Assembly (NCBI RefSeq): GCF_000425045.1
Contig: NZ_AULA01000001.1
Coordinates: 124,001-188,000, forward strand
Direction: 5' to 3'
Length of the DNA: 64,000 nt
Origin: Acidaminococcus intestini DSM 21505
GTDB taxonomy: Bacteria; Bacillota; Negativicutes; Acidaminococcales; Acidaminococcaceae
The notes under the pieces are model-generated. The model had not been told where the DNA came from, did not search any database, and saw only the letters and a program-made list of their open reading frames with translations. Position 1 is the first letter of the stretch. Each line of letters opens with the position of its first letter. Positions 23,716 through 31,466 of this stretch are shown here, in pieces. The position numbers and the translations under genes were made by a program.

Positions 23716-24546
23716 TTATCTTCCAGCGGTTTCCTCACTCATGGAAACGACAACGAGGTTATGCTCATTGGCAAGGGCAAGGGCCTGTTCTCTTTCTACA
23801 AAAAGAGTACGGCCGGTTTCCATGACGATGCCGGCACAGCCCGATTCAATCATGGATTCCATGGTCTTTACACCGACACCGGGCACGTCAAAGCGATGGT
23901 CCTGGGCCGGTTTGGCCGTCTTTGCGACAATGGCCCCCCTGCCCAGGCTGCCGCCGCGCTTGATGCAGGCATCGGTACCTTCGATGGCTTCCACGGCCAT
24001 AATGGCCATGTCCTTGACGACGACCGTTTGACCAATATCAAGACCGCCAATCTTTTTAGCCATCCTGAAACCATATTTCATGTCTTCCCATTCCTTATCC
24101 GTCGGTTTACGGCGGCTAAGAACACCTTCTTCCGGCATGATGTGCTTGAGGAAGAGGGTCTGGTCCATGACGTGGATTCCCATCTCTTCAAGTTTTGCCA
24201 CAAGGGCATTCATGATGGTGTCGTCATGACGATCCGGCAGGGACATAAGGAGCTTTACAGCCTGCCAGTCCGGAATGAGGATGCCTCCTTTATAGAGGAT
24301 TTCTTTTGTTACCTTGCCAATCATGGTGACTTCGCTGACCCCTTCATTTTTGAGGGTGCTGAAGATTTTCCCAACTTTGCCGATATTGATTGCATAAAAG
24401 ACGTCGGCTTCCTTTGGGAGATCTTCATGGGTTTCGGGCACAAGGGCGATAGCGACGGTGCGGTAGCCTGCCTGTTTGGCGCCGCGTACGACGTCAACGG
24501 GCAAGTGTCCTACGCCAGCAAGGACGCCTAAGGTCTTTTCCATCAT
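23716..24546 (-). CDS. lpxI: UDP-2,3-diacylglucosamine diphosphatase LpxI
   Basis: 276 residues of the LpxI family, the enzyme that hydrolyses UDP-2,3-diacylglucosamine to lipid X in bacteria lacking LpxH. The N-terminal domain begins LGVLAGVGHLPVDVVRGAKQ, and the C-terminal catalytic domain has KRGGSLGRGAIVAKTAKPAQD followed by DVPGVGVKTME. It follows lpxA by 4 bp. In many genomes lpxB follows lpxI, but here the operon stops, so lpxB must be elsewhere. Cytoplasmic, peripheral enzyme of lipid A synthesis. Confidence 0.93.
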   Translation of the reverse strand: MMEKTLGVLAGVGHLPVDVVRGAKQAGYRTVAIALVPETHEDLPKEADVFYAINIGKVGKIFSTLKNEGVSEVTMIGKVTKEILYKGGILIPDWQAVKLLMSLPDRHDDTIMNALVAKLEEMGIHVMDQTLFLKHIMPEEGVLSRRKPTDKEWEDMKYGFRMAKKIGGLDIGQTVVVKDMAIMAVEAIEGTDACIKRGGSLGRGAIVAKTAKPAQDHRFDVPGVGVKTMESMIESGCAGIVMETGRTLFVEREQALALANEHNLVVVSMSEETAGR

Positions 24547-24550
24547 GGAA

Positions 24551-25360
24551 TCACTCCCTCCCGTGGGAGACGGATGAACGGCAAATACCCCGTTCTACGC
24601 TGCGTAAAAAGCGCATAAAATGCTCAACTTCTTCGTAGCTGTCAAGTTCCTGTTCCATAGTGGCAATAGCATCTGGCAGGGAAAGGCCACGTTTATAAAG
24701 AATCTTATAAGCCTTTTTCAGCTCCCGGCGAACAGGCATGGCAATTCCAGCACGGGAAATGCCTACGCTGTTAAGGCCTGCCACGACGGGTGGGTTGCCA
24801 GCAACGATGACAAAAGGCGGTACATCCTGGTTGATTCGGCTCATGCCGCCGCACATGCAGTTGCGGCCAATCTTGGTGAACTGGTGCACAGCCGTGAGAC
24901 CGCCGATGACGGCGCGGTCTTCGACAATGACGTGACCGGCCAGGGTCGCCACGTTGCTCATGATGACGTTGTTGCCGACAATGCAGTTATGGGCAACATG
25001 GGTATAGGCCATCATCAGGACATTGTTGCCGATGCGCGTTTCATTGCCTTCCCCGACAGCGCGATGAACAGAAGCACATTCGCGGATGGTCACATGGTCA
25101 CCAATAATGGTCGCCGTATCTTCCCCTTTATATTTAAGGTCCTGGGGCACTTCCCCAATGCTGGCCCCCTGGAAGAATTCACAGCCTTTTCCGATGGTCG
25201 TACGCCCCGTAATGACGACATGCGGATGAATGATGGTCCCTTCCCCAATCTTGACATCCGGTCCAATGACTGAATAAGGACCAATCTTTACGTTTGGGCC
25301 AATCTGTGCATGCGGGTCGATGATTGCTGTTTCATGAATTAAACTGGAATCTGCACTCAT
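24551..25360 (-). CDS. lpxA: UDP-N-acetylglucosamine acyltransferase LpxA
   Basis: 269 residues. A left-handed beta helix of hexapeptide repeats (about 1-190) includes IGPNVKIGPYSVIG, and the LpxA-specific GEVPQDLKYKGE lies near residue 72. The catalytic-His segment AYTHVAHNCIVGNN is near residue 125, and a helical C-terminal domain follows. It catalyses the first step of lipid A synthesis, adding a 3-hydroxyacyl chain from ACP to UDP-GlcNAc. It is flanked by fabZ (17 bp upstream) and lpxI (4 bp downstream) in the lpxC-fabZ-lpxA-lpxI order. Confidence 0.96.
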   Translation of the reverse strand: MSADSSLIHETAIIDPHAQIGPNVKIGPYSVIGPDVKIGEGTIIHPHVVITGRTTIGKGCEFFQGASIGEVPQDLKYKGEDTATIIGDHVTIRECASVHRAVGEGNETRIGNNVLMMAYTHVAHNCIVGNNVIMSNVATLAGHVIVEDRAVIGGLTAVHQFTKIGRNCMCGGMSRINQDVPPFVIVAGNPPVVAGLNSVGISRAGIAMPVRRELKKAYKILYKRGLSLPDAIATMEQELDSYEEVEHFMRFLRSVERGICRSSVSHGRE

Positions 25361-25377
25361 ACTGATTCACCCCTTGT

Positions 25378-25818
25378 TTATTGCTTGTTCTCGGCCAGAG
25401 CAAAGAAGAAGTCCCCTTCGCAGGCTGGTTCCCCATCGACGGTGCCTTCGCAGTGGGCAACGCCCATGTTGCCTTTGATTTTCGTAATGACTGCCGTCGT
25501 AACGAGCTGATCACCCGGTTTGATTGGACGGCGGAAACGCACCTTGTCGATCTTGCCAAAGACAGCAATCTTACCGCGGTTTTCTTCCGGATAAAGCAGC
25601 GTCACGCCCCCAACCTGTGCCATGGCTTCAATGAGCAGGACACCCGGCATGATGGGATTACCCGGGAAGTGGCCCATGAACTGCGGTTCGTTGAAGGTGA
25701 TATTCTTGATACCCACAGCCCGTTTCATCGGTTCCAGTTCGACCACACGGTCAACGAGGAGCATGGGATACCGATGGGGAAGGATTTTTTGGATTTCCTG
25801 AATGTCTAACGTAATCAT
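25378..25818 (-). CDS. fabZ: 3-hydroxyacyl-ACP dehydratase FabZ
   Basis: 146 residues of hot-dog fold. Catalytic His in LPHRYPMLLVDRV (near residue 15) and catalytic Glu in HFPGNPIMPGVLLIEAMAQ (near residue 65) are present. It dehydrates 3-hydroxyacyl-ACP in fatty-acid elongation and competes with LpxA and LpxD for that substrate, which explains its place between lpxC and lpxA. Length is normal; there is no fusion to LpxC as seen in Bacteroidetes. Confidence 0.96.
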   Translation of the reverse strand: MITLDIQEIQKILPHRYPMLLVDRVVELEPMKRAVGIKNITFNEPQFMGHFPGNPIMPGVLLIEAMAQVGGVTLLYPEENRGKIAVFGKIDKVRFRRPIKPGDQLVTTAVITKIKGNMGVAHCEGTVDGEPACEGDFFFALAENKQ

Positions 25819-25860
25819 TTTCTTGACTCCTTACTTTCAAAATCTAAGGCGCTGCGGCGA

Positions 25861-26709
25861 TTACTGGGCCGGATTCGCCTTGCGGTAGGCATCGATTTGG
25901 CGGGAAACGCTGTCGTTGAAGGCGTGCCCCGATTTCATACAGATAACATGGGCCGATATGGGTCCCAACAGATACAAGTCACCAATGACATCAAGGATCT
26001 TATGACGGATAAGCTCGTCAGGGAAGCGGACCTTGGACAGGGTTCCCCCGTCCTTAGTAAAGACAACGACATTTTCGACGGTGCCGCCAAGGCCAAGGCC
26101 CATCTTGCGCAGTTGGGCAATTTCCTCTTCAAAGGCTACGGTTCTTGCCGGAGCAATTTCCTGGGAAAGCGTATCCCCCGCATCCGTCACATCAAGGACC
26201 TGGGTCCCAAGCAGCGGATGGGGATTGATGGAGGTAAAGGTCACGCGAAAGCCGTCATAAGGCAGGACCACAAGATAGCGGTCGCCGTCATAACAGCTGA
26301 AGGCGTGATCAATGGCGTAGACGTGACGCGGTGCGTCCTGTTCAAGAAGGCCCATCCTTAAGATAGGATCCATGAAGCCTTTGGCTGAGCCATCACCAAC
26401 AGGCGGTTCGGCGCTGTTCATTTCGATGTAGCAGTTATCAATGGCAAGGATGGCAAGGGCGGCCATGACGTGTTCGATGGTCGTGACGCTGGCTCCGTTT
26501 TCAGTCAGCGTCGTGGCTCGTGTCGTTGCCGAAATATTTGAAGCAATGGCTCGCACACTGGGCCGACCCTCAAGATCCGTACGGATAAAGACAATGCCTG
26601 TGTCCGCAGGAGCCGGCTTCAGCGTCATTGCAACTGGGTTGCCGGAGTGGAGCCCAATCCCGTCACAGCAGACATCTGCTTTGAGGGTGTGCTGTTTATT
26701 GTTGTCCAT
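25861..26709 (-). CDS. lpxC: UDP-3-O-acyl-N-acetylglucosamine deacetylase LpxC
   Basis: 282 residues, the committed zinc deacetylase of lipid A synthesis. The zinc ligands and catalytic residues are visible: TTIEHVMAAL (first His, near 77), EPPVGDGSAKGF (near 105), IRHKILDVIGDLYLLG (His and Asp, near 235) and the C-terminal base in KSGHAFND. The N-terminal GIGLHSG is the usual opening. A standalone LpxC. It sits in the lpxD...lpxL-like-lpxC-fabZ-lpxA-lpxI operon. Confidence 0.96.
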   Translation of the reverse strand: MDNNKQHTLKADVCCDGIGLHSGNPVAMTLKPAPADTGIVFIRTDLEGRPSVRAIASNISATTRATTLTENGASVTTIEHVMAALAILAIDNCYIEMNSAEPPVGDGSAKGFMDPILRMGLLEQDAPRHVYAIDHAFSCYDGDRYLVVLPYDGFRVTFTSINPHPLLGTQVLDVTDAGDTLSQEIAPARTVAFEEEIAQLRKMGLGLGGTVENVVVFTKDGGTLSKVRFPDELIRHKILDVIGDLYLLGPISAHVICMKSGHAFNDSVSRQIDAYRKANPAQ

Positions 26710-26729
26710 ATTGAATCACCTTTCTATGT

Positions 26730-27647
26730 TCAATTGCCCGTCATGGGCGTGCTGAAATGCTTGCGGTCACGGTAACGTCTCTTTCCATCCTTCCAGCGGT
26801 CATGGACCCAGAACCACATAGCCGGGTCGCGGCGGATTTCCTCTTCGGCAATCCGGATGAGCTTTTCCATGATAACGTGGCTGTTTTCTTCTCGGCTCAG
26901 TTGGGGATCTGCGTGAAAACAGGGATGAATAACGGCCGTAAGCGTCCCATCAGGCTGATTATGCATGAAAAGCGGGACAATGGGAGCTTTGAAGACCCGT
27001 GCCAGCTGGGCTGCCCCATCAGGGACACGGGCCGGTTTCCCAAACAGTTCAAGGTGCTCCCCCGTATGGGCAGAATCTTGATCGTAGAGAATTCCTACAA
27101 GATGTTTATCTTTTAGATAACGTCCGATGGAAAGCATGCTGCTCTTTCCATGGTTGTAGGTGACATGCTGGCCGACCATCTGCCGGTATTCGTTGATGAA
27201 GCGGTCCGCGTCACCATCGTTTTGTTTGCGGGTGATGGAAAGGATGGGATAGCCCAGAAGGGCCATACTGGCCCCCAGCATTTCCCAATTTCCGTAATGG
27301 GCCGTACACATGATGACGCCGCGGCCTTCGGCATAAGCCTCTTCGAGGTGTTCCAGGCCTTCGAAGTGGACAAGGTTCCTAAAATTGGCTTGATTGATGA
27401 GGGGATAGCGCAGGACTTCGATGAGCATGCGCCCGAAACGGGTAACGCTCTCCTTGGCGATGCGTTCTGCTTCAGTCTCAGACACGCCAAGACATTCCTT
27501 GACGTTTTCCTTGGCCATATAGCGCCGCCATTTGGGTGTAGCCAACCAGCCAATTTGGCCCAAGGCATAGGCCAGGGCATCATTGAAGCAGGTTGGCTGC
27601 ACGCAGGCAATCCGGCTCATCAGTTTCATGAGGGAATACGCAAGCAT
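26730..27647 (-). CDS. Lipid A acyltransferase, LpxL/HtrB-like
   Basis: 305 residues of the lysophospholipid-acyltransferase/HtrB family, which adds secondary acyl chains to lipid A precursors at the inner membrane. The catalytic HX4E is seen as HYGNWE (near residue 123), with RKQNDGDAD and LYDQDSAHTGEHLELFGKPA further on as in LpxL/LpxM proteins. The N-terminal hydrophobic stretch expected for membrane anchoring is weak. It lies 20 bp before lpxC. The exact acyl position cannot be told, so no symbol is given. Confidence 0.88.
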   Translation of the reverse strand: MLAYSLMKLMSRIACVQPTCFNDALAYALGQIGWLATPKWRRYMAKENVKECLGVSETEAERIAKESVTRFGRMLIEVLRYPLINQANFRNLVHFEGLEHLEEAYAEGRGVIMCTAHYGNWEMLGASMALLGYPILSITRKQNDGDADRFINEYRQMVGQHVTYNHGKSSMLSIGRYLKDKHLVGILYDQDSAHTGEHLELFGKPARVPDGAAQLARVFKAPIVPLFMHNQPDGTLTAVIHPCFHADPQLSREENSHVIMEKLIRIAEEEIRRDPAMWFWVHDRWKDGKRRYRDRKHFSTPMTGN

Positions 27648-27790
27648 TGCAGCAGTGCCTCCTTAAGGCAGGGTCTCCTTCTTTGGCACCCCTTCCCGCG
27701 GGAATGAGCTGCCCAAAGGGCCCTTGAAAGGATGCGGCGCTGCCTTGGGACAAATCAGCCCGAAAGGCGGCCGCGGACCTTTCTCATGAG

Positions 27791-28399
27791 TTAGAAAGTA
27801 AAGTTGACGCTCCCATAAAGATGATGGGTCCGATAGCCAACTTCAGCCGTCGTAAATTTAGCAAGGGGAATGGATGCGCCATAGTTGAAATGGCTGCCGT
27901 CATATTCCCCCATAAGGGTAAGGGACTGGCTTCCGAGCTTGATGTCCTTTTCAATGGCACCAAATCCCTTTTTGTATTGGTCCGTACCAATCCCGCCATG
28001 AATCTTAAACCCAAACGGCAGGGCCTTACTGACGACAACATAACCGCGACGGTCCTTTTCATCCCCCAGGTCGTCGCCGCCAATGGCAATGGCCGGAGTT
28101 ACAGGGGTTTCGCGCAGAAGCTCCCATTTCGCACTTACTGTGCTATAGATATCGCTGTCTTTCGGATCAAAGCGGGCGCCTGCCACTTCAAGGCCCAGGG
28201 GCAAGGCCACATTGCCATGAAGGATCTGTCCATCCTTTGTCATGTCGTAACCAACGGAAACATGGCCTGGCAAACGGACAAAGGCGCTCGGGGTATTAAT
28301 AATGCCGCTCGTTCCGTTTGGCGTAATCTTGGCTTCTGCCGCTAGCGGCATGGCAGAAGCAAGCGTCAGAATGGCAAGGGTCGCAACAGTCTTTTTCAT
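27791..28399 (-). CDS. Small exported beta-barrel-like protein, YjbH-related
   Basis: 202 residues with a Sec signal peptide (residues 1 to about 23, MPLAAEA). GTSGIINTPSAFVRLPGHVSVGYD (partly shown) resembles the start of YjbH-family outer-membrane proteins. The rest is alternating polar/apolar strands with glycine turns, ending in NFTF; a terminal Phe is the outer-membrane sorting signal recognised by BamA. It is much shorter than full YjbH, so perhaps an eight-stranded barrel. It sits between lpxD and the LpxL-like gene, a conserved-looking envelope context. The function is unknown. Confidence 0.7.
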   Translation of the reverse strand: MKKTVATLAILTLASAMPLAAEAKITPNGTSGIINTPSAFVRLPGHVSVGYDMTKDGQILHGNVALPLGLEVAGARFDPKDSDIYSTVSAKWELLRETPVTPAIAIGGDDLGDEKDRRGYVVVSKALPFGFKIHGGIGTDQYKKGFGAIEKDIKLGSQSLTLMGEYDGSHFNYGASIPLAKFTTAEVGYRTHHLYGSVNFTF

Positions 28400-28414
28400 G
28401 AAACCAAAACTCCT

Positions 28415-29449
28415 TTATTTATCGTCTTTTTTCTCGAGGGTTTCCACGAGTTTTTCCAGTTTGCGGACTTTTTTCACAAGATCACCGAGCTTACGCTGAC
28501 TGGCCATCATGCGCAGCCAGTCTACATGGCTCTGCGCCGGGAAGCCAGCCCAGACAACATTGTCCGGGACGTCACTGATGATGCCGGTTCGCCCGGCAAA
28601 GGTGCAGTTGCTGCCAATCTTGAGGTGGCCTGCGGTCGCGGCCTGACCGCCAAAAGTCGTATTGTGGCCTACCGTGACAGATCCTGAAATACCGACGTGG
28701 GCCACAAGGATGCAGTTTTCTCCGATAACATCATTATGCCCGACATGGACAAGGTTATCGATCTTGGTGCCCTTGCCGATGACCGTACTGTCAACGGTTG
28801 CTCGGTCAATACAGGTGTTGCAGCCGATTTCGACATCATCGCCAACAACGACGTTCCCTGTCTGAAGGACCTTGGTATGCTTTCCTTCGCTCGTGATATA
28901 GCCAAAGCCATCACCGCCGATGACACAGCCAGCCTGGAGGATGACCCGGTCACCGATGATACAGTTTTCACGGACTGTGACATTCGAATAAAAAGTGCAG
29001 TCGCTGCCCACTTTTGCATGGCGGCCGATATAAACGTGCGGGTAGATGATGGCATTATCCCCAATTTCAGCATCTTCTGCAATATAGGCAAAAGGCAGGA
29101 TGGCGGCATTTTTTCCAATACGAGCCGTCGGATGGACAAATGCGTACTGACTGATACCTGATTCGACACTTTCAGGCGGACGGAAGAGCATCAGCAGTTT
29201 GGCAAAAGCCGCCCGTGGATTCTTTACACGGATCAGGGCCTGGGGTCCTTTGAGTTCTCCTTCTTCAGGAATCATGATGGCGCCGGCCCGGCTCTTACCG
29301 GCCAGTTCCAAATAGGGCGGTACGGCAAAGGAAATTTCCGTAGGGCCTGCTTCCTCAAGCCCGTTCACGCCTGTAAGCTTCAGGGAAGGATCTCCTTGGA
29401 TAATACTACCCTGTAAGAGATCTGCCAGTTCCTGCAGCGTTTTTTCCAT
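28415..29449 (-). CDS. lpxD: UDP-3-O-(3-hydroxyacyl)glucosamine N-acyltransferase LpxD
   Basis: 344 residues. The N-terminal uridine-binding domain (about 1-100) has PTEISFAVPPYL. A long hexapeptide left-handed helix follows with the catalytic-His region DNLVHVGHNDVIGEN (near residue 240) and FGGQAATAGHL. A C-terminal helix ends in a coiled, Lys/Glu-rich tail. It transfers the second 3-hydroxyacyl chain in lipid A synthesis. The ATG with AAAGGATG 9 nt upstream is preferred over one 9 bp earlier that overlaps it. It follows the OmpH-like genes, as in the classical bamA-skp-lpxD order. Confidence 0.95.
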   Translation of the reverse strand: MEKTLQELADLLQGSIIQGDPSLKLTGVNGLEEAGPTEISFAVPPYLELAGKSRAGAIMIPEEGELKGPQALIRVKNPRAAFAKLLMLFRPPESVESGISQYAFVHPTARIGKNAAILPFAYIAEDAEIGDNAIIYPHVYIGRHAKVGSDCTFYSNVTVRENCIIGDRVILQAGCVIGGDGFGYITSEGKHTKVLQTGNVVVGDDVEIGCNTCIDRATVDSTVIGKGTKIDNLVHVGHNDVIGENCILVAHVGISGSVTVGHNTTFGGQAATAGHLKIGSNCTFAGRTGIISDVPDNVVWAGFPAQSHVDWLRMMASQRKLGDLVKKVRKLEKLVETLEKKDDK

Positions 29450-29583
29450 AGCTAACATCCTTTCTTGTGATTTGTTCAGTCTGGGCAGTGCGCTCCCCTG
29501 CGTACCTGTCTATCCCAGAGTGACAAAAATGGAGCGTTGGAATACGGGAAAAAGGCGAACACACGGTTCGCCCTTTATGTCCA

Positions 29584-29988
29584 TTATTTCATGGCTTTGA
29601 TGATGTCTTCCGTGACGTCGACGCCGCCTTGCGGAACAGCTTCCTTCACGAGAATGGCACCGAGGTTCTTTTCCTTGGCAACCTGAGCCGCGGCAGCTTC
29701 AAAACTGCTCTTTACTTTATTTTGCTGCTCAGCCTGGAAGGTACGGATTTTGGCACTTTTTTCCGTATAGATTTTTTTTGCTTCTTCATCGCTCTTACCC
29801 TCTGTTTCCTTGGTAAGTTCGTCTTCCATAGCCTTGCCTTTTTCCTGCAGTTCCTTTGTGGCATTCTTGAAGACTTCACTGTCCGTCTGGACCTTCTGCA
29901 TATCTACAACGCCAAACTGCTGATTGCGGCCACAGCCAAAAGCAAAGATGGCCATAACGATCATACCGATTGCCAAAATTTTTTTCAT
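29584..29988 (-). CDS. OmpH/Skp-like lipoprotein
   Basis: 134 residues. The lipoprotein signal is short (MKKILAIGMIVMAIFAFGC, Cys at 19). The mature part begins FGVVDMQKVQTDSEVF, matching the OmpH/Skp opening, followed by a long Lys/Glu coiled-coil (about 40-100) and a closing strand AILVKEAVPQGGVDVTEDIIKAM that returns to the body domain, as in Skp. Skp-type proteins are periplasmic chaperones for unfolded outer-membrane proteins; lipid anchoring of one is unusual. It is third of three consecutive OmpH-like genes below bamA. Confidence 0.85.
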   Translation of the reverse strand: MKKILAIGMIVMAIFAFGCGRNQQFGVVDMQKVQTDSEVFKNATKELQEKGKAMEDELTKETEGKSDEEAKKIYTEKSAKIRTFQAEQQNKVKSSFEAAAAQVAKEKNLGAILVKEAVPQGGVDVTEDIIKAMK

Positions 29989-30002
29989 GTTTCTGATCCC
30001 TC

Positions 30003-30926
30003 TTACTCAACTATATTTTGTACTTCTTTTTCCACGTCGTCCGTGATGTCATCGGCCGATATATTGGCCCGCGGATTCCGAAAAACCAGGGTGTACTTCC
30101 TGGTAAGATTGATTTTCTTGATGGCGCTGAGGATATCACTGTCGATTTCCTCACGCAGTTTCTGCGTCTCCGCGTCCTGACGCTGGATCTGAGTATCCAT
30201 GGAAGCAATGAGCGTATCAAGCTCTTTTTGTCCAGGTTGCTGTTCTTTTTTCGTCAGGTCAAGACCCGTTTCTTCCTTTACAAGATCCACCGTAAGGGAT
30301 TGTTGGAAGGCATCCATGCGGGCACGGCTTTCGCTGATATCAGAAGCCATCTGCTCCTTGATCCACGCCGCTTTCTTTTCCTCGATGGCCTCAATGGCCT
30401 CACGGCGCTTATCCAAAAGCTCCTGTTCTTCTTGGAGCAAGGCATTTTGGGAGGCTTCACTCATCTTGATACTGCCAAGCTTTAAGCGCACATTAAAGAG
30501 CGGGATACGGAAGCGGGTTTCCACATCTTCCCGGTCCTTTTGGACATAGGATTCAGCCGCTGCATCAAGGCTTTCCGCCTTTTTCTGGAGAAGATCCTGT
30601 TCCTGGGCTTCTTTTTCCGCAACCTTTGCCGCCAACTGGGCGGAACGGAAGCGGTCTCGGCCCTTTCCTGCAAGGGAGCGCATCTTACCCAAAATGGCAA
30701 GCTGCTGATGACCGTCCTTGAGCTGCCGCTCCCGGAGGGCCTTTGCTGTTTCAAGGTCCGTTTTTTGTTTTTGCCACACCTTGTACTTGGGATGCTGTTT
30801 GACGAGCCGGTCCCAGTCCACGACGGCAAACCGTGGTACTTCCCTCGAAAGGAGGCCGTTTTTCAGGGACGCACAGCCCGCTGTCACCATAAGGCACGCC
30901 ACTAGGAGGCAGATAAGCTTCCTCAT
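30003..30926 (-). CDS. Large OmpH-like coiled-coil lipoprotein
   Basis: 307 residues with a lipoprotein signal (LLVACLMVTAGC). After the Cys comes RFAVVDWDRLVKQHPKYKVW, an OmpH-type opening, followed by about 180 residues of Glu/Lys/Gln/Arg-rich coiled coil and a final strand TLVFRNPRANISADDITDDV resembling the OmpH closing strand. It is therefore an OmpH-fold protein with tentacles nearly twice the usual length. AAGGAGGGACCT before the ATG fixes the start. It lies 24 bp after the first OmpH gene. Possibly a chaperone or spacer between membranes; not proven. Confidence 0.75.
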   Translation of the reverse strand: MRKLICLLVACLMVTAGCASLKNGLLSREVPRFAVVDWDRLVKQHPKYKVWQKQKTDLETAKALRERQLKDGHQQLAILGKMRSLAGKGRDRFRSAQLAAKVAEKEAQEQDLLQKKAESLDAAAESYVQKDREDVETRFRIPLFNVRLKLGSIKMSEASQNALLQEEQELLDKRREAIEAIEEKKAAWIKEQMASDISESRARMDAFQQSLTVDLVKEETGLDLTKKEQQPGQKELDTLIASMDTQIQRQDAETQKLREEIDSDILSAIKKINLTRKYTLVFRNPRANISADDITDDVEKEVQNIVE

Positions 30927-30950
30927 AGGTCCCTCCTCCTTCATGAGCCC

Positions 30951-31439
30951 TTAGTTTTTCTTGGCTTGTTTCTGGAGTTCTGCCTGGACATCAGCCGTCA
31001 CATCAACACCGCCATAAACGACAGCGCCTTCATTGACGATGACCGTAAGCCCCTTGGTCTTGCCGACGGCGACAATGGCGTCATCAACTTTTTTCTTCAA
31101 GGGGTCGACAAGTTCTTTCTGCTTATCCTCGAGGCCTTTTTGCAGCTCTTCGTGGAGCTTTTGCTTATCGGCGTCGCTCATGTCCTTGCTTTTTTCGTTG
31201 TACTGGCTTTCAGCATCCTGGGCAGCTTTCTGCATTTCCACCTGAGCATCCTGGATGCCTGGGACGGCCTGGACCAGTTGGTTGTAGTTTACTTTGCCAA
31301 TGGCAGAATCAGTTGTTCCGCCGGAACCACCCGTGAGACCGGCACCCCGCACAGCAATGGCGAAAGCACCGATGACGAAGATGGCGGCAATCGCAAGGGA
31401 CACCACTTTCACGTTTTTCTTATTGGCAAATTCAATCAT
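30951..31439 (-). CDS. OmpH/Skp-family periplasmic chaperone, membrane-anchored
   Basis: 162 residues. An N-terminal transmembrane segment (about 11-30, VVSLAIAAIFVIGAFAIAV) lacks a good cleavage site and may remain as an anchor. The OmpH domain runs from IGKVNYNQLVQAVPGIQDAQ through a Lys/Asp/Glu coiled coil to LTVIVNEGAVVYGGVDVTADV, with a Lys-rich end. First of three OmpH-like genes directly after bamA (28 bp), the classic bamA-skp adjacency. Confidence 0.88.
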   Translation of the reverse strand: MIEFANKKNVKVVSLAIAAIFVIGAFAIAVRGAGLTGGSGGTTDSAIGKVNYNQLVQAVPGIQDAQVEMQKAAQDAESQYNEKSKDMSDADKQKLHEELQKGLEDKQKELVDPLKKKVDDAIVAVGKTKGLTVIVNEGAVVYGGVDVTADVQAELQKQAKKN

Positions 31440-31466
31440 TTCTATCCCTCGTTCCTCGTTTTTCTC

